64,000 bases of DNA from positions 62,001 to 126,000 of the forward strand of contig NZ_NNRJ01000009.1 of the NCBI RefSeq assembly GCF_002252445.1, written 5' to 3'. Of the stretch, positions 17,512-25,874 are shown in pieces. A program made the translations under genes and the position numbers. The notes beneath the pieces are model-generated. The model was not told the origin of the DNA. It worked only from the letters and a program-made list of their open reading frames with translations, and ran no database searches. The stretch is from Brucella thiophenivorans. GTDB lineage: Bacteria > Pseudomonadota > Alphaproteobacteria > Rhizobiales > Rhizobiaceae. Every line of letters begins with the position of its first letter. Position 1 is the first letter of the stretch.

Positions 17512-18402
17512 TCATTCAGCCACTCTTCGCTTGGGCTGAACTTCATTTGTATAATCGTTCATAAGAATATTCGTAATTTCGCCGGGCTTGAAATTGTATT
17601 TTCCAATTTCCGAAACCGGCGTCACTTCAGCAGCTGTTCCGCACAGGAAGCATTCCGTAAAGCTGTCCAGTTCTTCTGGCATAATTACGCGCTCGATAAC
17701 TTCCAGACCACGACGCTTAGCAAGATCAATGATCGTGCGGCGCGTAATGCCATCAAGGAAGCAATCGGGCTTTGGTGTATGCAGCGCGCCATCCTTGACG
17801 AAGAAGACGTTGGCACCCGTCGCTTCCGCAACCTGTCCGCGCCAATCCAGCATCAGCGCATCAGCGTAGCCTTTGGCTTCAGCGGCATGTTTGGAAATGG
17901 TGCAGATCATATAAAGACCAGCGGCCTTAGAGCGCGAAGGTGCCGTGCGTGGGTCCGGACGGCAATATTCTGCAATGTCGAGACGAATGCCCTTCATCTT
18001 TTCTTCAGGCGAGAAATAGCTTGGCCACTGCCAAATGGCGATTGCAAGATGAATGCGATTGTTCTGCGCGGAAACGCCAAGCGATTCTGATCCACGCCAC
18101 GCAATCGGCCGGACATATGCATCCTCAAACCCCTGCTTCTTAAGCAGTTCGCGGCAGGCATTGTCGATCTCTTCCACGCTATACGGAATTTCGAAGCCAA
18201 GAATTCGAGCTGATTCATGCAGACGCTCTGTATGCTCGGTCAGCTTAAAAATCTCGCCGCCATAAGCGCGCTCGCCCTCGAATACGGCACTTGCATAATG
18301 AAGACCATGGGTCAGCATATGCACTTTTGCATCCTTCCAGGAAACAAATTCGCCATCCTGCCAGATAAATCCGTCGCGTTGATCGAATGGAATCGCAGAC
18401 AT
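17512..18402 (-). CDS. ilvE: branched-chain amino-acid aminotransferase
   Basis: 296-residue fold-type IV PLP enzyme that interconverts Leu, Ile and Val with their keto acids. The start MSAIPFDQRDGFIWQDGEFV, the central block with RPIAWRGSESLG, the PLP-lysine in SKAAGLYMICTISKHAAEAK, and the C-terminal GTAAEVTPV phosphate-binding loop are all present. ATG 18402 has GAGGAAAAG upstream. A stable hairpin sits 20 bases before the start. Divergent from marR. A D-amino-acid transaminase is less likely given the length and sequence. Confidence 0.95.
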   Translation of the reverse strand: MSAIPFDQRDGFIWQDGEFVSWKDAKVHMLTHGLHYASAVFEGERAYGGEIFKLTEHTERLHESARILGFEIPYSVEEIDNACRELLKKQGFEDAYVRPIAWRGSESLGVSAQNNRIHLAIAIWQWPSYFSPEEKMKGIRLDIAEYCRPDPRTAPSRSKAAGLYMICTISKHAAEAKGYADALMLDWRGQVAEATGANVFFVKDGALHTPKPDCFLDGITRRTIIDLAKRRGLEVIERVIMPEELDSFTECFLCGTAAEVTPVSEIGKYNFKPGEITNILMNDYTNEVQPKRRVAE

Positions 18403-18421
18403 TTCACTTTTCCTCAAAGTT

Positions 18422-18442
18422 GGTTAGCGTTTTCCGCTAACC
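18422..18442 (-). promoter_or_regulatory. hairpin in the ilvE leader
   Basis: GGTTAGCG and CGCTAACC form a perfect 8-bp stem around a 5-base loop, 20 bases upstream of the ilvE start and just before its ribosome site. It could stabilise or control the mRNA, or be a protein-binding palindrome. Confidence 0.55.
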
Positions 18443-18662
18443 CGTTTGGCCCTGATGAGCCTTTCCCTAATCTCTTCTAGCTAATTTAATCGATATTTCC
18501 GACAATTACGGAAAATAACGCTCGCCATGATGCGGTACCGTCCTTATTGGACAGTATTACACGACAAACGGCGTAATTATCTCTCCTCCAACATGCGTCA
18601 GCGCAAACTTTATTCCAAAAAAGCCCACCTGTACTTCCCAAAAATTATCTTGGCGATTGAGT

Positions 18663-18683
18663 TATGTCAACAATGCTGACATA
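18663..18683. promoter_or_regulatory. inverted repeat, likely MarR operator
   Basis: TATGTCA and TGACATA are 7-bp arms 7 bases apart, centred 38 bases before the marR GTG and within the ilvE-marR intergenic region. MarR proteins bind short palindromes of this spacing and usually repress their own gene. Binding by this protein is inferred. Confidence 0.6.
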
Positions 18684-18710
18684 TTTATCGCAACAAGACG
18701 GAGCTTCGAC

Positions 18711-19232
18711 GTGAACTCGACGAATGATGTGAATTATCTGACCAGCCCTCTCACCTCGTTGGAGGCAGCCGATCTCAGCGTCATTGAGTTGCTGTTCTTT
18801 TCCTATCGCGATTTCACCGCCGACCCGGATCTGATCCTCGAAAAGATTGGCTTTGGCCGCGCCCATCACCGCGTGCTTTATTTTATCAACCGTAAGCCCG
18901 GCATGACAGTTGCAGAACTTCTGGATGTTCTGCGTATCACCAAGCAAAGCCTGTCGCGTGTTCTCAAGCAACTTATCGACACCGGACATGTCATCCAGGC
19001 CACAGGATTGGATGATCGGCGTCACCGTAGACTTTATCCGACAAAATCCGGCCGGCAACTCACGCTCTCCCTCGCTTTGCCACAGTCGCGCCGCATCGCT
19101 CGCGCATTGGAGCAATCCGGACCGGATGAACGGGAAGTGATCAAGCGTTTTCTCTATAATATGGTCAATCCTGAACGCCGCGCCCAGATCGATGATTTTG
19201 CTTCCACCGAGATAAATATGGAAGCGTCATAA
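18711..19232 (+). CDS. MarR-family transcriptional regulator (PetP-like)
   Basis: 173 residues starting at GTG 18711, preceded by GGAG 7 bases upstream; an in-frame TTG at 18657 would be less likely. A winged helix is seen at residues ~55-115 (VLYFINRKPGMTVAELLDVL, ITKQSLSRVLKQLIDTGHVI, then the wing DDRRHRRLYPT). The MarR gene beside an OmpR-type regulator recalls petP-petR of Rhodobacter, and petABC lies about 18 kb away here; regulation of bc1 by it is not shown. Divergent from ilvE; an operator-like palindrome lies upstream. Confidence 0.92.
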   Translation: MNSTNDVNYLTSPLTSLEAADLSVIELLFFSYRDFTADPDLILEKIGFGRAHHRVLYFINRKPGMTVAELLDVLRITKQSLSRVLKQLIDTGHVIQATGLDDRRHRRLYPTKSGRQLTLSLALPQSRRIARALEQSGPDEREVIKRFLYNMVNPERRAQIDDFASTEINMEAS

Positions 19233-19341
19233 CCCCAGGCCGTGTAGACGGTTATTTTTCGGGCCTAGCCTTAGAAGGCTGGGGGTGAACACGTAACACG
19301 ATAAGCCTTGCATAGACGTGCGGTCTTGCAGTGGCTAAGAT

Positions 19342-19363
19342 GTGGTCTTTAATAAAAGACCAC
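19342..19363 (+). promoter_or_regulatory. perfect hairpin just before the response-regulator start
   Basis: GTGGTCTTT and AAAGACCAC form a 9-bp stem around AATA, ending 7 bases before ATG 19371. It occupies the place where a ribosome site would be, and no good one is visible for 19371. Either translation is tuned by it or it is a dyad operator. Confidence 0.55.
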
Positions 19364-19370
19364 GAACAGG

Positions 19371-20093
19371 ATGGGATCAGACGACGCCATGGCTGTAGAA
19401 GAGAAAAACCTATCGGATGACGCCCCGCATCTTCTCGTTGTCGATGACGACACGCGAATCCGCAGCCTCCTTTCGCAATATCTGACGACCAGTGGTTTTC
19501 GAGTGACCATGGCTGGCAGCGCTGCCGAAGCGCGCCGCAAGCTCGAAGGAATCGATTTCGACCTGTTGATCCTTGATGTAATGATGCCAGGCGAAACCGG
19601 CGTTTCGTTGACCCGTTCGCTGCGCGAGCACAAAACCGTCCCTATCCTGATGCTCACCGCATTGTCGGAAACCGACAGCCGCATCGACGGATTGTCGGCA
19701 GGTGCAGACGACTATCTGCCAAAGCCGTTCGATCCGCGTGAGCTGATCTTGCGCATCAATAATATCCTGCGTCGTGGTTCATCGCCCTCCCAGCCAAAAA
19801 TCGAACAGATCGTCTTTGGACCCTATACTTTCTTTATTCCACGCCGCGAATTGAAGAAAGGAGCCGAGACGATCAAGCTCACAGATCGCGAACAGGACAT
19901 TATGGCGATCTTTGCCGAGCGTGCTGGGGATACTATTCCTCGGCATGAGCTAACCGGACAGGATGGCGACGTTGGTGAGCGCACCATTGACGTGCAAATC
20001 AACCGTCTGCGCCGCAAGATCGAGCAAGACCCGGCAAATCCTGTATGGCTGCAAACCGTTCGCGGCATTGGCTACAAGCTGAGCATTGAATAG
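19371..20093 (+). CDS. OmpR-type response regulator (PetR-like)
   Basis: 240 residues. Receiver domain at ~20-135: acidic VVDDD (23-27), phosphorylated Asp in LLILDVMMPG (about 69), and the conserved lysine in DDYLPKPFDPREL. The C-terminal winged helix (about 150-238) ends in the OmpR signature VGERTIDVQINRLRRKIEQD. The kinase gene follows on the same strand, so they form a pair. The start is uncertain: ATG 19371, or ATG 19389 without a nearby ribosome site. It is cotranscribed with, or just behind, the MarR gene. Confidence 0.94.
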   Translation: MGSDDAMAVEEKNLSDDAPHLLVVDDDTRIRSLLSQYLTTSGFRVTMAGSAAEARRKLEGIDFDLLILDVMMPGETGVSLTRSLREHKTVPILMLTALSETDSRIDGLSAGADDYLPKPFDPRELILRINNILRRGSSPSQPKIEQIVFGPYTFFIPRRELKKGAETIKLTDREQDIMAIFAERAGDTIPRHELTGQDGDVGERTIDVQINRLRRKIEQDPANPVWLQTVRGIGYKLSIE

Positions 20094-20180
20094 AAGCCAA
20101 TATTAATAACGGAGCCTCGAAAATCTCAGAGTGTGCCCAAAACATGAAATTTGCAGAACCGTCTGGAGTATTCTGAGACG

Positions 20181-21524
20181 ATGACGTCACTCTGGAAAAC
20201 ACTGACGCGGTGGTTTGCGCGCCGCATGCCAAAAGGGCTTTATGCGCGCTCGCTCATCATCATCATCGCGCCGATGGTGTTGCTTCAGTCGGTGATTGCC
20301 TATGTTTTCATGGAACGCCATTGGCAGATGGTAACGGAGCGGCTTTCAACGGCGGTTGTGCGCGATATTTCCGGCATCATAGACATTCTCGAAACCTATC
20401 CGCAGGAACCCGGCTACGATAATCTCATCCGCATTTCGCAGCAGCGGCTGGGGCTGAATATTTCAATTTTGCCGCCTGATCCGCTGCCACCGCCGGGACC
20501 AAAGCCATTCTTCGCTATTCTTGATTACTTCCTAAGCGAAGAAATTACCCGCCAGATCAACCGTCCATTTTGGGTGGATACGGTTGGCGATTCTGATCTT
20601 ATCGAAATCCGCATCAAACTCGAAGACAAGGTTTTGCGCGTTTTTGCCCGCCGCAGTCAGGCCTATGCATCGAACACCGGCATATTCCTCACGTGGATGA
20701 TTGGTACAGCACTTGTGCTGCTCATCATCGCGATTGCCTTCCTGCGCAACCAGATCAAGCCGATCCAGCAGCTTTCACAGGCCGCCGAAAGCTTTGGTAA
20801 AGGTCGCCCAATGCCGGAGGGCTTCCGACCCCATGGCGCAGAAGAAGTGCGGCGCGCTGGCATTGCCTTTATTCAGATGCGCTCGCGTATTGAGCGGCAG
20901 ATTGAACAGCGCACCGCTATGCTTTCAGGCGTCAGCCACGATCTGCGTACAATCCTGACGCGCTTTAAGCTGCAATTGGCGCTTACCGGAAATGCTATCG
21001 ACACCGAGCCGCTCAATCAGGACATTGCTGACATGCAAACCATGCTTGAAGGCTATCTGGCTTTTGCGCGTGGCGAAGGTGCGGAGGAGGCAGCAGCCTA
21101 TGACATGCGGCTTCTTTGCGACAAGCTCGCCAATGAAGCCCGGCTGCGCGAACGTGGCTTTAAATATTCCATTGAAGGCGATAGCGAGGTTCACGTCCGT
21201 CCCAATGCCTTCTCCCGCCTTGTCAGCAACCTGGTGTCCAATGCATTCCGTCATGCGCAGAATGTAGAGCTTGCACTTACTCATGAGGATAGCTGGTTGA
21301 AAATCGTTGTCGATGATGACGGCCCCGGCATTCCGGAAGACCGCCGCGAAGACGTTTTCAAACCCTTCGTGCGGCTTGACGAAGCACGCACACAAGACTC
21401 AGGCGGCACAGGTGGCCTTGGTCTTGCCATTGCGCGTGATATTGCAAGAAGCCACGGCGGGGATATTGAACTTGAAGATGCCCCGATGGGTGGCCTGAGA
21501 GCCATTATCCGTATTCCGGCATAG
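20181..21524 (+). CDS. membrane sensor histidine kinase (EnvZ/OmpR type)
   Basis: 447 residues from ATG 20181. Two transmembrane helices (LIIIIAPMVLLQSVIAYVF near 30; IGTALVLLIIAIAFL near 180) flank a periplasmic loop, then a HAMP segment (IKPIQQLSQAAESFGKGRP). The phospho-acceptor box is VSHDLRTILTRFKLQ: the usual proline of HDLRTPLT is isoleucine, as in several alphaproteobacterial kinases. The ATPase domain has NLVSNAFRHA (N box), DDGPGIP (G1) and GGTGGLGLAIA (G2). The signal is unknown. Confidence 0.93.
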   Translation: MTSLWKTLTRWFARRMPKGLYARSLIIIIAPMVLLQSVIAYVFMERHWQMVTERLSTAVVRDISGIIDILETYPQEPGYDNLIRISQQRLGLNISILPPDPLPPPGPKPFFAILDYFLSEEITRQINRPFWVDTVGDSDLIEIRIKLEDKVLRVFARRSQAYASNTGIFLTWMIGTALVLLIIAIAFLRNQIKPIQQLSQAAESFGKGRPMPEGFRPHGAEEVRRAGIAFIQMRSRIERQIEQRTAMLSGVSHDLRTILTRFKLQLALTGNAIDTEPLNQDIADMQTMLEGYLAFARGEGAEEAAAYDMRLLCDKLANEARLRERGFKYSIEGDSEVHVRPNAFSRLVSNLVSNAFRHAQNVELALTHEDSWLKIVVDDDGPGIPEDRREDVFKPFVRLDEARTQDSGGTGGLGLAIARDIARSHGGDIELEDAPMGGLRAIIRIPA

Positions 21525-21526
21525 CA

Positions 21527-21617
21527 GATCCCGAAAAGTGTGAAGCTGTTTTCGGAAAAGATTCGCGTTAAACAAAGTGTTAGAGCGCGTATCTGATTAA
21601 ATTAAATCAAACGAGCT
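21527..21617. repeat. family 1 repeat, copy 2, joined to a GATCTGATT-type palindrome
   Basis: A CCCGAAAAGTG...TTTTCGG core at 21531-21555 is followed by TTAGAGCGCGTATCTGATT (21581) and ends in CGAGCTCTAAC. It fills the gap between the convergent kinase and crcB genes. Confidence 0.75.
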
Positions 21618-22004
21618 CTAACCTCTGTTGAGTGCCTGCGCTGCCATATAACCAAGCGCTGTGGCCGCAAAACACACAACCAGCGAAATGCTAACATTCA
21701 TCAATGCGCGTCCCGGCATATCAAGCCGCAGTAAATCAACTGTCTGCATGCTGAATGAGGAAAAAGTTGTGAAGCCGCCGCAGATACCGACCATGAAGGC
21801 AATGCGCCAGATTTCAGGCAGTTCAAATCGGCTGGAAGCAATCGTCAGCGCGCTGAAAAAGGCGATTGCGAATGATCCGATAATGTTGACGACAATTGTG
21901 CTCCACGGCAGATCGCGACTGATCGGTGCAAGCCAGATTGAAAACCAGTAGCGCAATACGCTTCCAATCGCGCCACCCAGCGCCACGGCAATCGTCGCCT
22001 GCAT
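21618..22004 (-). CDS. crcB: fluoride channel CrcB/Fluc
   Basis: 128 residues with four transmembrane helices; exports F- as a dual-topology dimer. The family motifs are [13 protein letters not shown] at the start, the [12 protein letters not shown] helix with its Asn, and [16 protein letters not shown] containing the Phe box and Na+-site glycine. Length is usual. I found no fluoride riboswitch in the 64 bases upstream. Confidence 0.94.
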   Translation of the reverse strand: MQATIAVALGGAIGSVLRYWFSIWLAPISRDLPWSTIVVNIIGSFAIAFFSALTIASSRFELPEIWRIAFMVGICGGFTTFSSFSMQTVDLLRLDMPGRALMNVSISLVVCFAATALGYMAAQALNRG

Positions 22005-22068
22005 TGTTCAAACCATCCATCGGTTGCTTGAAATGACCAGTCACACAGCGCATCTATCGGATAAAAGA

Positions 22069-22416
22069 TCAGAATAGTTTGACGCCATCCTGAACTTTTT
22101 TGTCAATTGCAGCGAGAACAACTTCGCCATTCTCATCAGGGAAACCAAGGGTGAGAACTTCGGACATGAAAGGTCCGATCTGGCGCGGTGGAAAATTGAC
22201 CACCGCCAGCACCTGCCGACCAACCAGATCATCCGGCTGATAATGCGTGGTGATTTGCGCCGAAGATTTCTTGATGCCGATCTTGTCGCCAAAATCGATT
22301 TTTAGCTTGAAAGCAGGCTTACGGGCTTCGGGAAATGGCACCGCTTCCACAATCGTTCCGGTGCGAATATCGACTTTCTCGAAATCAGCCCAGCTAATTG
22401 TTTGCGTCTCACTCAT
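22069..22416 (-). CDS. csaA: CsaA-type tRNA-binding chaperone
   Basis: A 115-residue single EMAP/tRNA-binding OB-fold protein, like Bacillus CsaA and the tRNA-binding tails of Met- and Tyr-tRNA synthetases. The signature runs DFEKVDIRTGTIVEAVPFPE, then LKIDFGDKIGIKKSSAQI and QVLAVVNFPPRQIGPFMSEV. CsaA is described as a secretion-related chaperone. A run of nine G lies 6 bases before the ATG and serves as, or overlaps, the ribosome site. Confidence 0.93.
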   Translation of the reverse strand: MSETQTISWADFEKVDIRTGTIVEAVPFPEARKPAFKLKIDFGDKIGIKKSSAQITTHYQPDDLVGRQVLAVVNFPPRQIGPFMSEVLTLGFPDENGEVVLAAIDKKVQDGVKLF

Positions 22417-22422
22417 TTAAAG

Positions 22423-22437
22423 CCCCCCCCCAAAAAA
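22423..22437 (-). promoter_or_regulatory. T6-G9 homopolymer tract at the csaA ribosome site
   Basis: On the coding strand of csaA the leader reads T6, then G9 (22431-22423), then CTTTAA and ATG. A G9 run is a slippage-prone simple repeat. Changing its length would alter the ribosome site or the promoter distance. Confidence 0.7.
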
Positions 22438-22463
22438 GTGTGTCTCGACGAACCCGCCGAGAC
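22432..22463 (-). terminator. terminator of the YbjN-like gene
   Basis: GTCTCG (22442-22447) and CGAGAC (22458-22463) pair, and the minus-strand copy is followed by ACACTTTTTT. Its T-tract is the T6 of the csaA leader. Confidence 0.75.
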
Positions 22464-22470
22464 CTAATTC

Positions 22471-22971
22471 TTATGCGCGTCCGACCGTCTCGAACAAAAC
22501 GCTTTCCAGCGCCTCGCGCGCGGTGACGCCCGACCAGACAACGAACTGGAAGGCCTGAAAATAGCTTTCGCACGCTTCAAGCGCCGCCGACAACAGCACT
22601 TCAACTTGACGGCTGGTTGGCTCTGCACCACCGGCCAGCAGCAACGACTGGCGATACATGATCGCCCCTTCCTGCTGCCACAGGTCGAAATGGCCCATCA
22701 GAAGTTTTTCATTAATCAGCGACAGCAACCGCATCACTTCATTGACGCGTGGCTCTGCAACCTTGATGTCGAAGGCGCAAGCCAAATGCAGGGCTTCAAA
22801 GTCCTCCATCCAGGAGAACGAGATGTGGTAGTCGGTCCAGTTACCCGCCACCGAAATTGCAATTTCGTCGTCGCCAGTCCGCTCGAACGTCCAGTCGTTT
22901 GAATTCGCAACATGCTCGATTACATCCACAGGATGCGCCTCGCGTGCAAATTCAAGCTCAAGAAGGCTCAT
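22471..22971 (-). CDS. YbjN-domain protein
   Basis: 166 residues from ATG 22971, with AGGA 6 bases upstream; the ATG two codons earlier lies too close to it. The domain runs through most of the protein (HPVDVIEHVANSNDWTFERT, HISFSWMEDFEALHLACAFD, VMRLLSLINEKLLMGHFDLW). YbjN proteins have a type III secretion chaperone-like fold and are linked to motility and stress control in enterobacteria. No partner is evident here. Confidence 0.87.
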   Translation of the reverse strand: MSLLELEFAREAHPVDVIEHVANSNDWTFERTGDDEIAISVAGNWTDYHISFSWMEDFEALHLACAFDIKVAEPRVNEVMRLLSLINEKLLMGHFDLWQQEGAIMYRQSLLLAGGAEPTSRQVEVLLSAALEACESYFQAFQFVVWSGVTAREALESVLFETVGRA

Positions 22972-23290
22972 GTCCATTTCCTGTTCTGGGAAGTAGCCGC
23001 AAAGACACTTCCAAATTCCCGGCGCGCAAGTCACTGCTCGCCCGCGCCTCGCCCCGCACAAGACCAAGTGCAGAAAAAAGACACGAATTGATCGGTCGAG
23101 GAATCGACATGCTTTAAAAACATGCAACGCCTCAATGGCACACGCACATACGCAACTGATACTGGAAAGCAGCCTGAAGACGCGAAAACTAAAACTACAG
23201 CCCCTCGCCGCTGCCTACATGACCACATTACGAATCATGTAGTGTTTTCAGTCTATTGATGCTGAATCTGAACGCCAGCCCCTTTTATAA
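22972..23290. other. intergenic region with no clear protein gene
   Basis: It holds the YbjN gene promoter on the minus strand. It also contains TTTTATAAAAA at 23283-23293 near the possible micro-ORF. I saw no other supportable feature. Confidence 0.5.
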
Positions 23291-23306
23291 AAAGAGGCAT
23301 TAAAGC

Positions 23307-23348
23307 ATGTGGAAATATGACTGGGACGGACCGCGACCCTTGCCTTAA
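23307..23348 (+). ncRNA. candidate small RNA or 13-codon micro-ORF
   Basis: ATG at 23307 opens a 13-residue peptide, MWKYDWDGPRPLP, with AGAGG 9 bases upstream. Its stop lies inside a rho-independent terminator (23336-23371). No gene follows on that strand, so it would not be a leader peptide for a downstream gene. The transcript could be a small RNA whose body carries the micro-ORF. Low certainty for coding, moderate for a short transcript. Confidence 0.35.
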
Positions 23349-23371
23349 GCGACTCTAAGACAAGGGTTTTT
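23336..23371 (+). terminator. terminator of a short plus-strand transcript
   Basis: ACCCTTG (23336-23342) pairs with CAAGGGT (23361-23367), with a second run CTTA/TAAG inside, and TTTT follows. The T-tract is only on the plus side, so it does not serve the minus-strand ubiK gene. Confidence 0.75.
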
Positions 23372-23397
23372 GGCACTTACGGCCTGTTAATAAAAAA

Positions 23398-23718
23398 TTA
23401 TGAATTATCTTTGGATTTCGCTGCCTGAGTAGAGGTTTTTGCCGTTTTTGCAGTCGAATCAACTTCAAATTTAGCAAGACGCGCTTCAAGTGTTTCGATT
23501 TTAACAAGCAGAGCAGCATTTTCAGCGCGTGCTTTGATGGCCATTTCACGCACCGCTTCGAAGTCTTCGCGCTGCACAACATCGAGCGTATTGAGCACGC
23601 GCTCGCTCTGCGAACGCAAAGCGGTTTCTACTTCGCGACGCACGCCCTGGGCAGCGCCTGCTGCATCAGTCACAAGCTTGGCGAGTTCATCGAGAACCCG
23701 GTTTGATCCGCTGGTCAT
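23398..23718 (-). CDS. ubiK: ubiquinone biosynthesis accessory factor UbiK (BMFP domain)
   Basis: 106 residues. A short coiled-coil protein with an amphipathic helix at the N-terminus (NRVLDELAKLVTDAAGAAQG), the BMFP core (LNTLDVVQREDFEAVREMAI), and the coiled coil NAALLVKIETLEARL. The tail is Lys/Ala/Thr-rich. UbiK helps assemble the soluble UbiJ-containing coenzyme Q complex. ATG 23718 follows ATAGGAAAG. It is divergent from lgt. Confidence 0.9.
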   Translation of the reverse strand: MTSGSNRVLDELAKLVTDAAGAAQGVRREVETALRSQSERVLNTLDVVQREDFEAVREMAIKARAENAALLVKIETLEARLAKFEVDSTAKTAKTSTQAAKSKDNS

Positions 23719-23870
23719 GGCATTCTTTCCTATCTTCGATACGGTCTTGTTGAAAACCTCAATTGGAAATAGGGCTGTCTCGGTTCTGATGCAAGTGAAG
23801 CTGTATAAACGTGATGACTTGACCACTCAGATAACGTCGCGCATGTTCCGCCGGAAAATGGAGTTCCTTT

Positions 23871-24716
23871 ATGTTAGAGACTGTAGCGCCGACATCTGGC
23901 CTGGCTTTTCCAAATATCGATCCAATCATATTCTCGATCGGCCCGTTTGCGGTTCACTGGTACGGGCTGGGCTATGTCATCGGTATCATGTTTGCATGGT
24001 GGTATGGCAAGAAACTCCTGCGCAATCATCGTCTGTGGCGCGACAACCAGCCGCCAATGCAGCCAGAAGCGCTTGATGACTTTGTTATCTGGGCAGCGCT
24101 CGGCGTGGTGCTTGGCGGGCGCCTTGGCTATGTGCTCTTCTATAATTCCTCCTATTATCTCGCCAATCCGCTGGCTATTCCGGCTGTGTGGGATGGCGGC
24201 ATGTCGTTTCATGGCGGTATTCTCGGTACAACTCTTGCAATGATCTTCTTTGCGCACTCGCGTGGCATCAAGGTCTGGAGCCTATTCGACACGGTTGCAG
24301 CCGGCGTTCCGGTCGGGCTTGGCGTTGTTCGTGTGGCCAATTTCATCAATCAGGAATTGTGGGGCCGCGTCAGCGATGTGCCATGGGCTGTCAACTTCCC
24401 CAATGGTGGCCCACTGCCCCGTCATCCAAGCCAACTCTATGAAGCTTTCCTCGAAGGTCTGGTGCTGTTCTTCGTGCTATTCCTGCTGGTCTGGGTAGGC
24501 AAAAAGCTGAAAAAGCCCGGCTTTATCGCAGGTGCTTTCGTCACCGGCTATGGTCTTAGCCGTATCGTGGTTGAGTTCTTCCGCGAACCCGATGCACAAC
24601 TTGGCTATCTTTTCGGCGGCTGGCTTACCATGGGCATGGTGCTTTCGGTGCCGATGGTGCTGATCGGCCTATGGGCGATGTTGCGCGCAAGCCGGGCCGC
24701 AGCAAAAAATGCCTGA
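23871..24716 (+). CDS. lgt: prolipoprotein diacylglyceryl transferase
   Basis: A 281-residue inner-membrane enzyme that transfers diacylglyceryl from phosphatidylglycerol to the lipobox Cys, the first step in lipoprotein maturation. Seven hydrophobic helices; conserved blocks are HGGILG near residue 107, the ARG-containing signature [13 protein letters not shown] (about 155) and [15 protein letters not shown]. It overlaps the next gene by 8 bases. Several lipoproteins with good lipoboxes occur in this window. Confidence 0.97.
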   Translation: MLETVAPTSGLAFPNIDPIIFSIGPFAVHWYGLGYVIGIMFAWWYGKKLLRNHRLWRDNQPPMQPEALDDFVIWAALGVVLGGRLGYVLFYNSSYYLANPLAIPAVWDGGMSFHGGILGTTLAMIFFAHSRGIKVWSLFDTVAAGVPVGLGVVRVANFINQELWGRVSDVPWAVNFPNGGPLPRHPSQLYEAFLEGLVLFFVLFLLVWVGKKLKKPGFIAGAFVTGYGLSRIVVEFFREPDAQLGYLFGGWLTMGMVLSVPMVLIGLWAMLRASRAAAKNA

Positions 24717-25794
24717 TACAACACTGAAAGACCGTCTGAAACGACTGATCGGCACAACGGGGCCGATCAGCGTTGCTGACTATATGGCTGCATGCCTCGG
24801 TGATCGGGATTCTGGATATTACACCACCCGCGAACCCTTTGGACGTGAAGGCGATTTCATCACCGCTCCCGAGGTAAGCCAGATGTTTGGAGAACTGATC
24901 GGCATATGGTGTGTCGGCATATGGGAAGGCCTCGGACGCCCAACCAATGCAGTGCTTAGCGAAATCGGCCCCGGACGCGGAACGCTGATGAGCGACATGC
25001 TGCGCACGATAGCAAAGCTTGCACCGCAAATGTCTGGCTCAATGCGTGTTGCCATGGTTGAGACCAGCCCAAGGCTGATCGAAAAGCAAAGGCAGAAGCT
25101 CGACCATGCCAATATAGAATGGTTCGAGAGCTTCACCGATATTCCTGACGGTCCGCTGATCCTCGTTTCCAACGAATTGTTCGATGCAATTCCTTTCAGG
25201 CAATTCGTAAAAGCAAATGGTCGCTTTGTCGAACGTCTGATCTCGCTTGATGAACACGACGAGTTTCAATTCGTCAGTGGCGCAGGCGGCATCGATGAAG
25301 CGCTTCTGCCTGATGGTCATAAGCTTGCGCCTGAAGGCACGATCTTTGAAGCAGCCCCTGCCCGCACGGCACTGATGCAGGAAATTGCCCAGCGCATAGC
25401 TGCAACACGCGGCGCGGCCCTTTCAATCGACTACGGGCACCTCAAATCGGGCTTTGGCGACACGCTTCAAGCCATGCTCAAACATGCCTATGACGATGTG
25501 TTTGCGCATCCGGGAGAAGCAGACATCACCAGCCATGTCGATTTTGACATGCTGGAAAAGGCCGCACACAATTGTGGCTGCAAGACAGGCAGCATGACGC
25601 AGGGCGATTTTCTGCTATCTATGGGGCTGATCGACCGCGCGGGGCGGCTCGGCACCGGCCGAGATACCGCATTTCAGGATGAAATCCGCAGCGATGTCGA
25701 ACGACTGGCATCGCCCGATCAGATGGGAGCGCTGTTCAAAGCCCTCGCGATTAGCGATCCGGCAACACCAATCTTCCCGTTCAAAAGCTCCTGA
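24709..25794 (+). CDS. class I SAM-dependent methyltransferase (MidA/NDUFAF7 family, DUF185)
   Basis: 361 residues. The SAM-binding region shows the family motif [17 protein letters not shown] near residue 85, followed by [13 protein letters not shown], and [15 protein letters not shown] near 155. Human NDUFAF7 methylates an arginine of the complex I subunit NDUFS2; the same role is likely in alphaproteobacteria, but the substrate here is inferred. Translationally coupled to lgt by an 8-base overlap. The GTG/ATG choice does not matter much: [13 protein letters not shown] is family-like. Confidence 0.9.
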   Translation: MPDTTLKDRLKRLIGTTGPISVADYMAACLGDRDSGYYTTREPFGREGDFITAPEVSQMFGELIGIWCVGIWEGLGRPTNAVLSEIGPGRGTLMSDMLRTIAKLAPQMSGSMRVAMVETSPRLIEKQRQKLDHANIEWFESFTDIPDGPLILVSNELFDAIPFRQFVKANGRFVERLISLDEHDEFQFVSGAGGIDEALLPDGHKLAPEGTIFEAAPARTALMQEIAQRIAATRGAALSIDYGHLKSGFGDTLQAMLKHAYDDVFAHPGEADITSHVDFDMLEKAAHNCGCKTGSMTQGDFLLSMGLIDRAGRLGTGRDTAFQDEIRSDVERLASPDQMGALFKALAISDPATPIFPFKSS

Positions 25795-25874
25795 CGAAAA
25801 CCCCTGTCAAAAAGCTACGATTGACAAGCAATCAAGCCTCCCCCACCATCCAGCCGTTTGAAAAGAGAAAGCCA

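Noticed and set aside
18403-18710. Leader peptide attenuation of ilvE
   Set aside because: No short frame rich in Leu, Ile or Val precedes the hairpin on the minus strand.
22005-22068. Possible fluoride riboswitch upstream of crcB
   Set aside because: The conserved pseudoknot bases of the crcB motif are not present in the 64 bases between crcB and csaA.
23534-24076. 180-residue plus-strand frame across ubiK and lgt
   Set aside because: It is in the wrong frame over the lgt start and antisense to ubiK.
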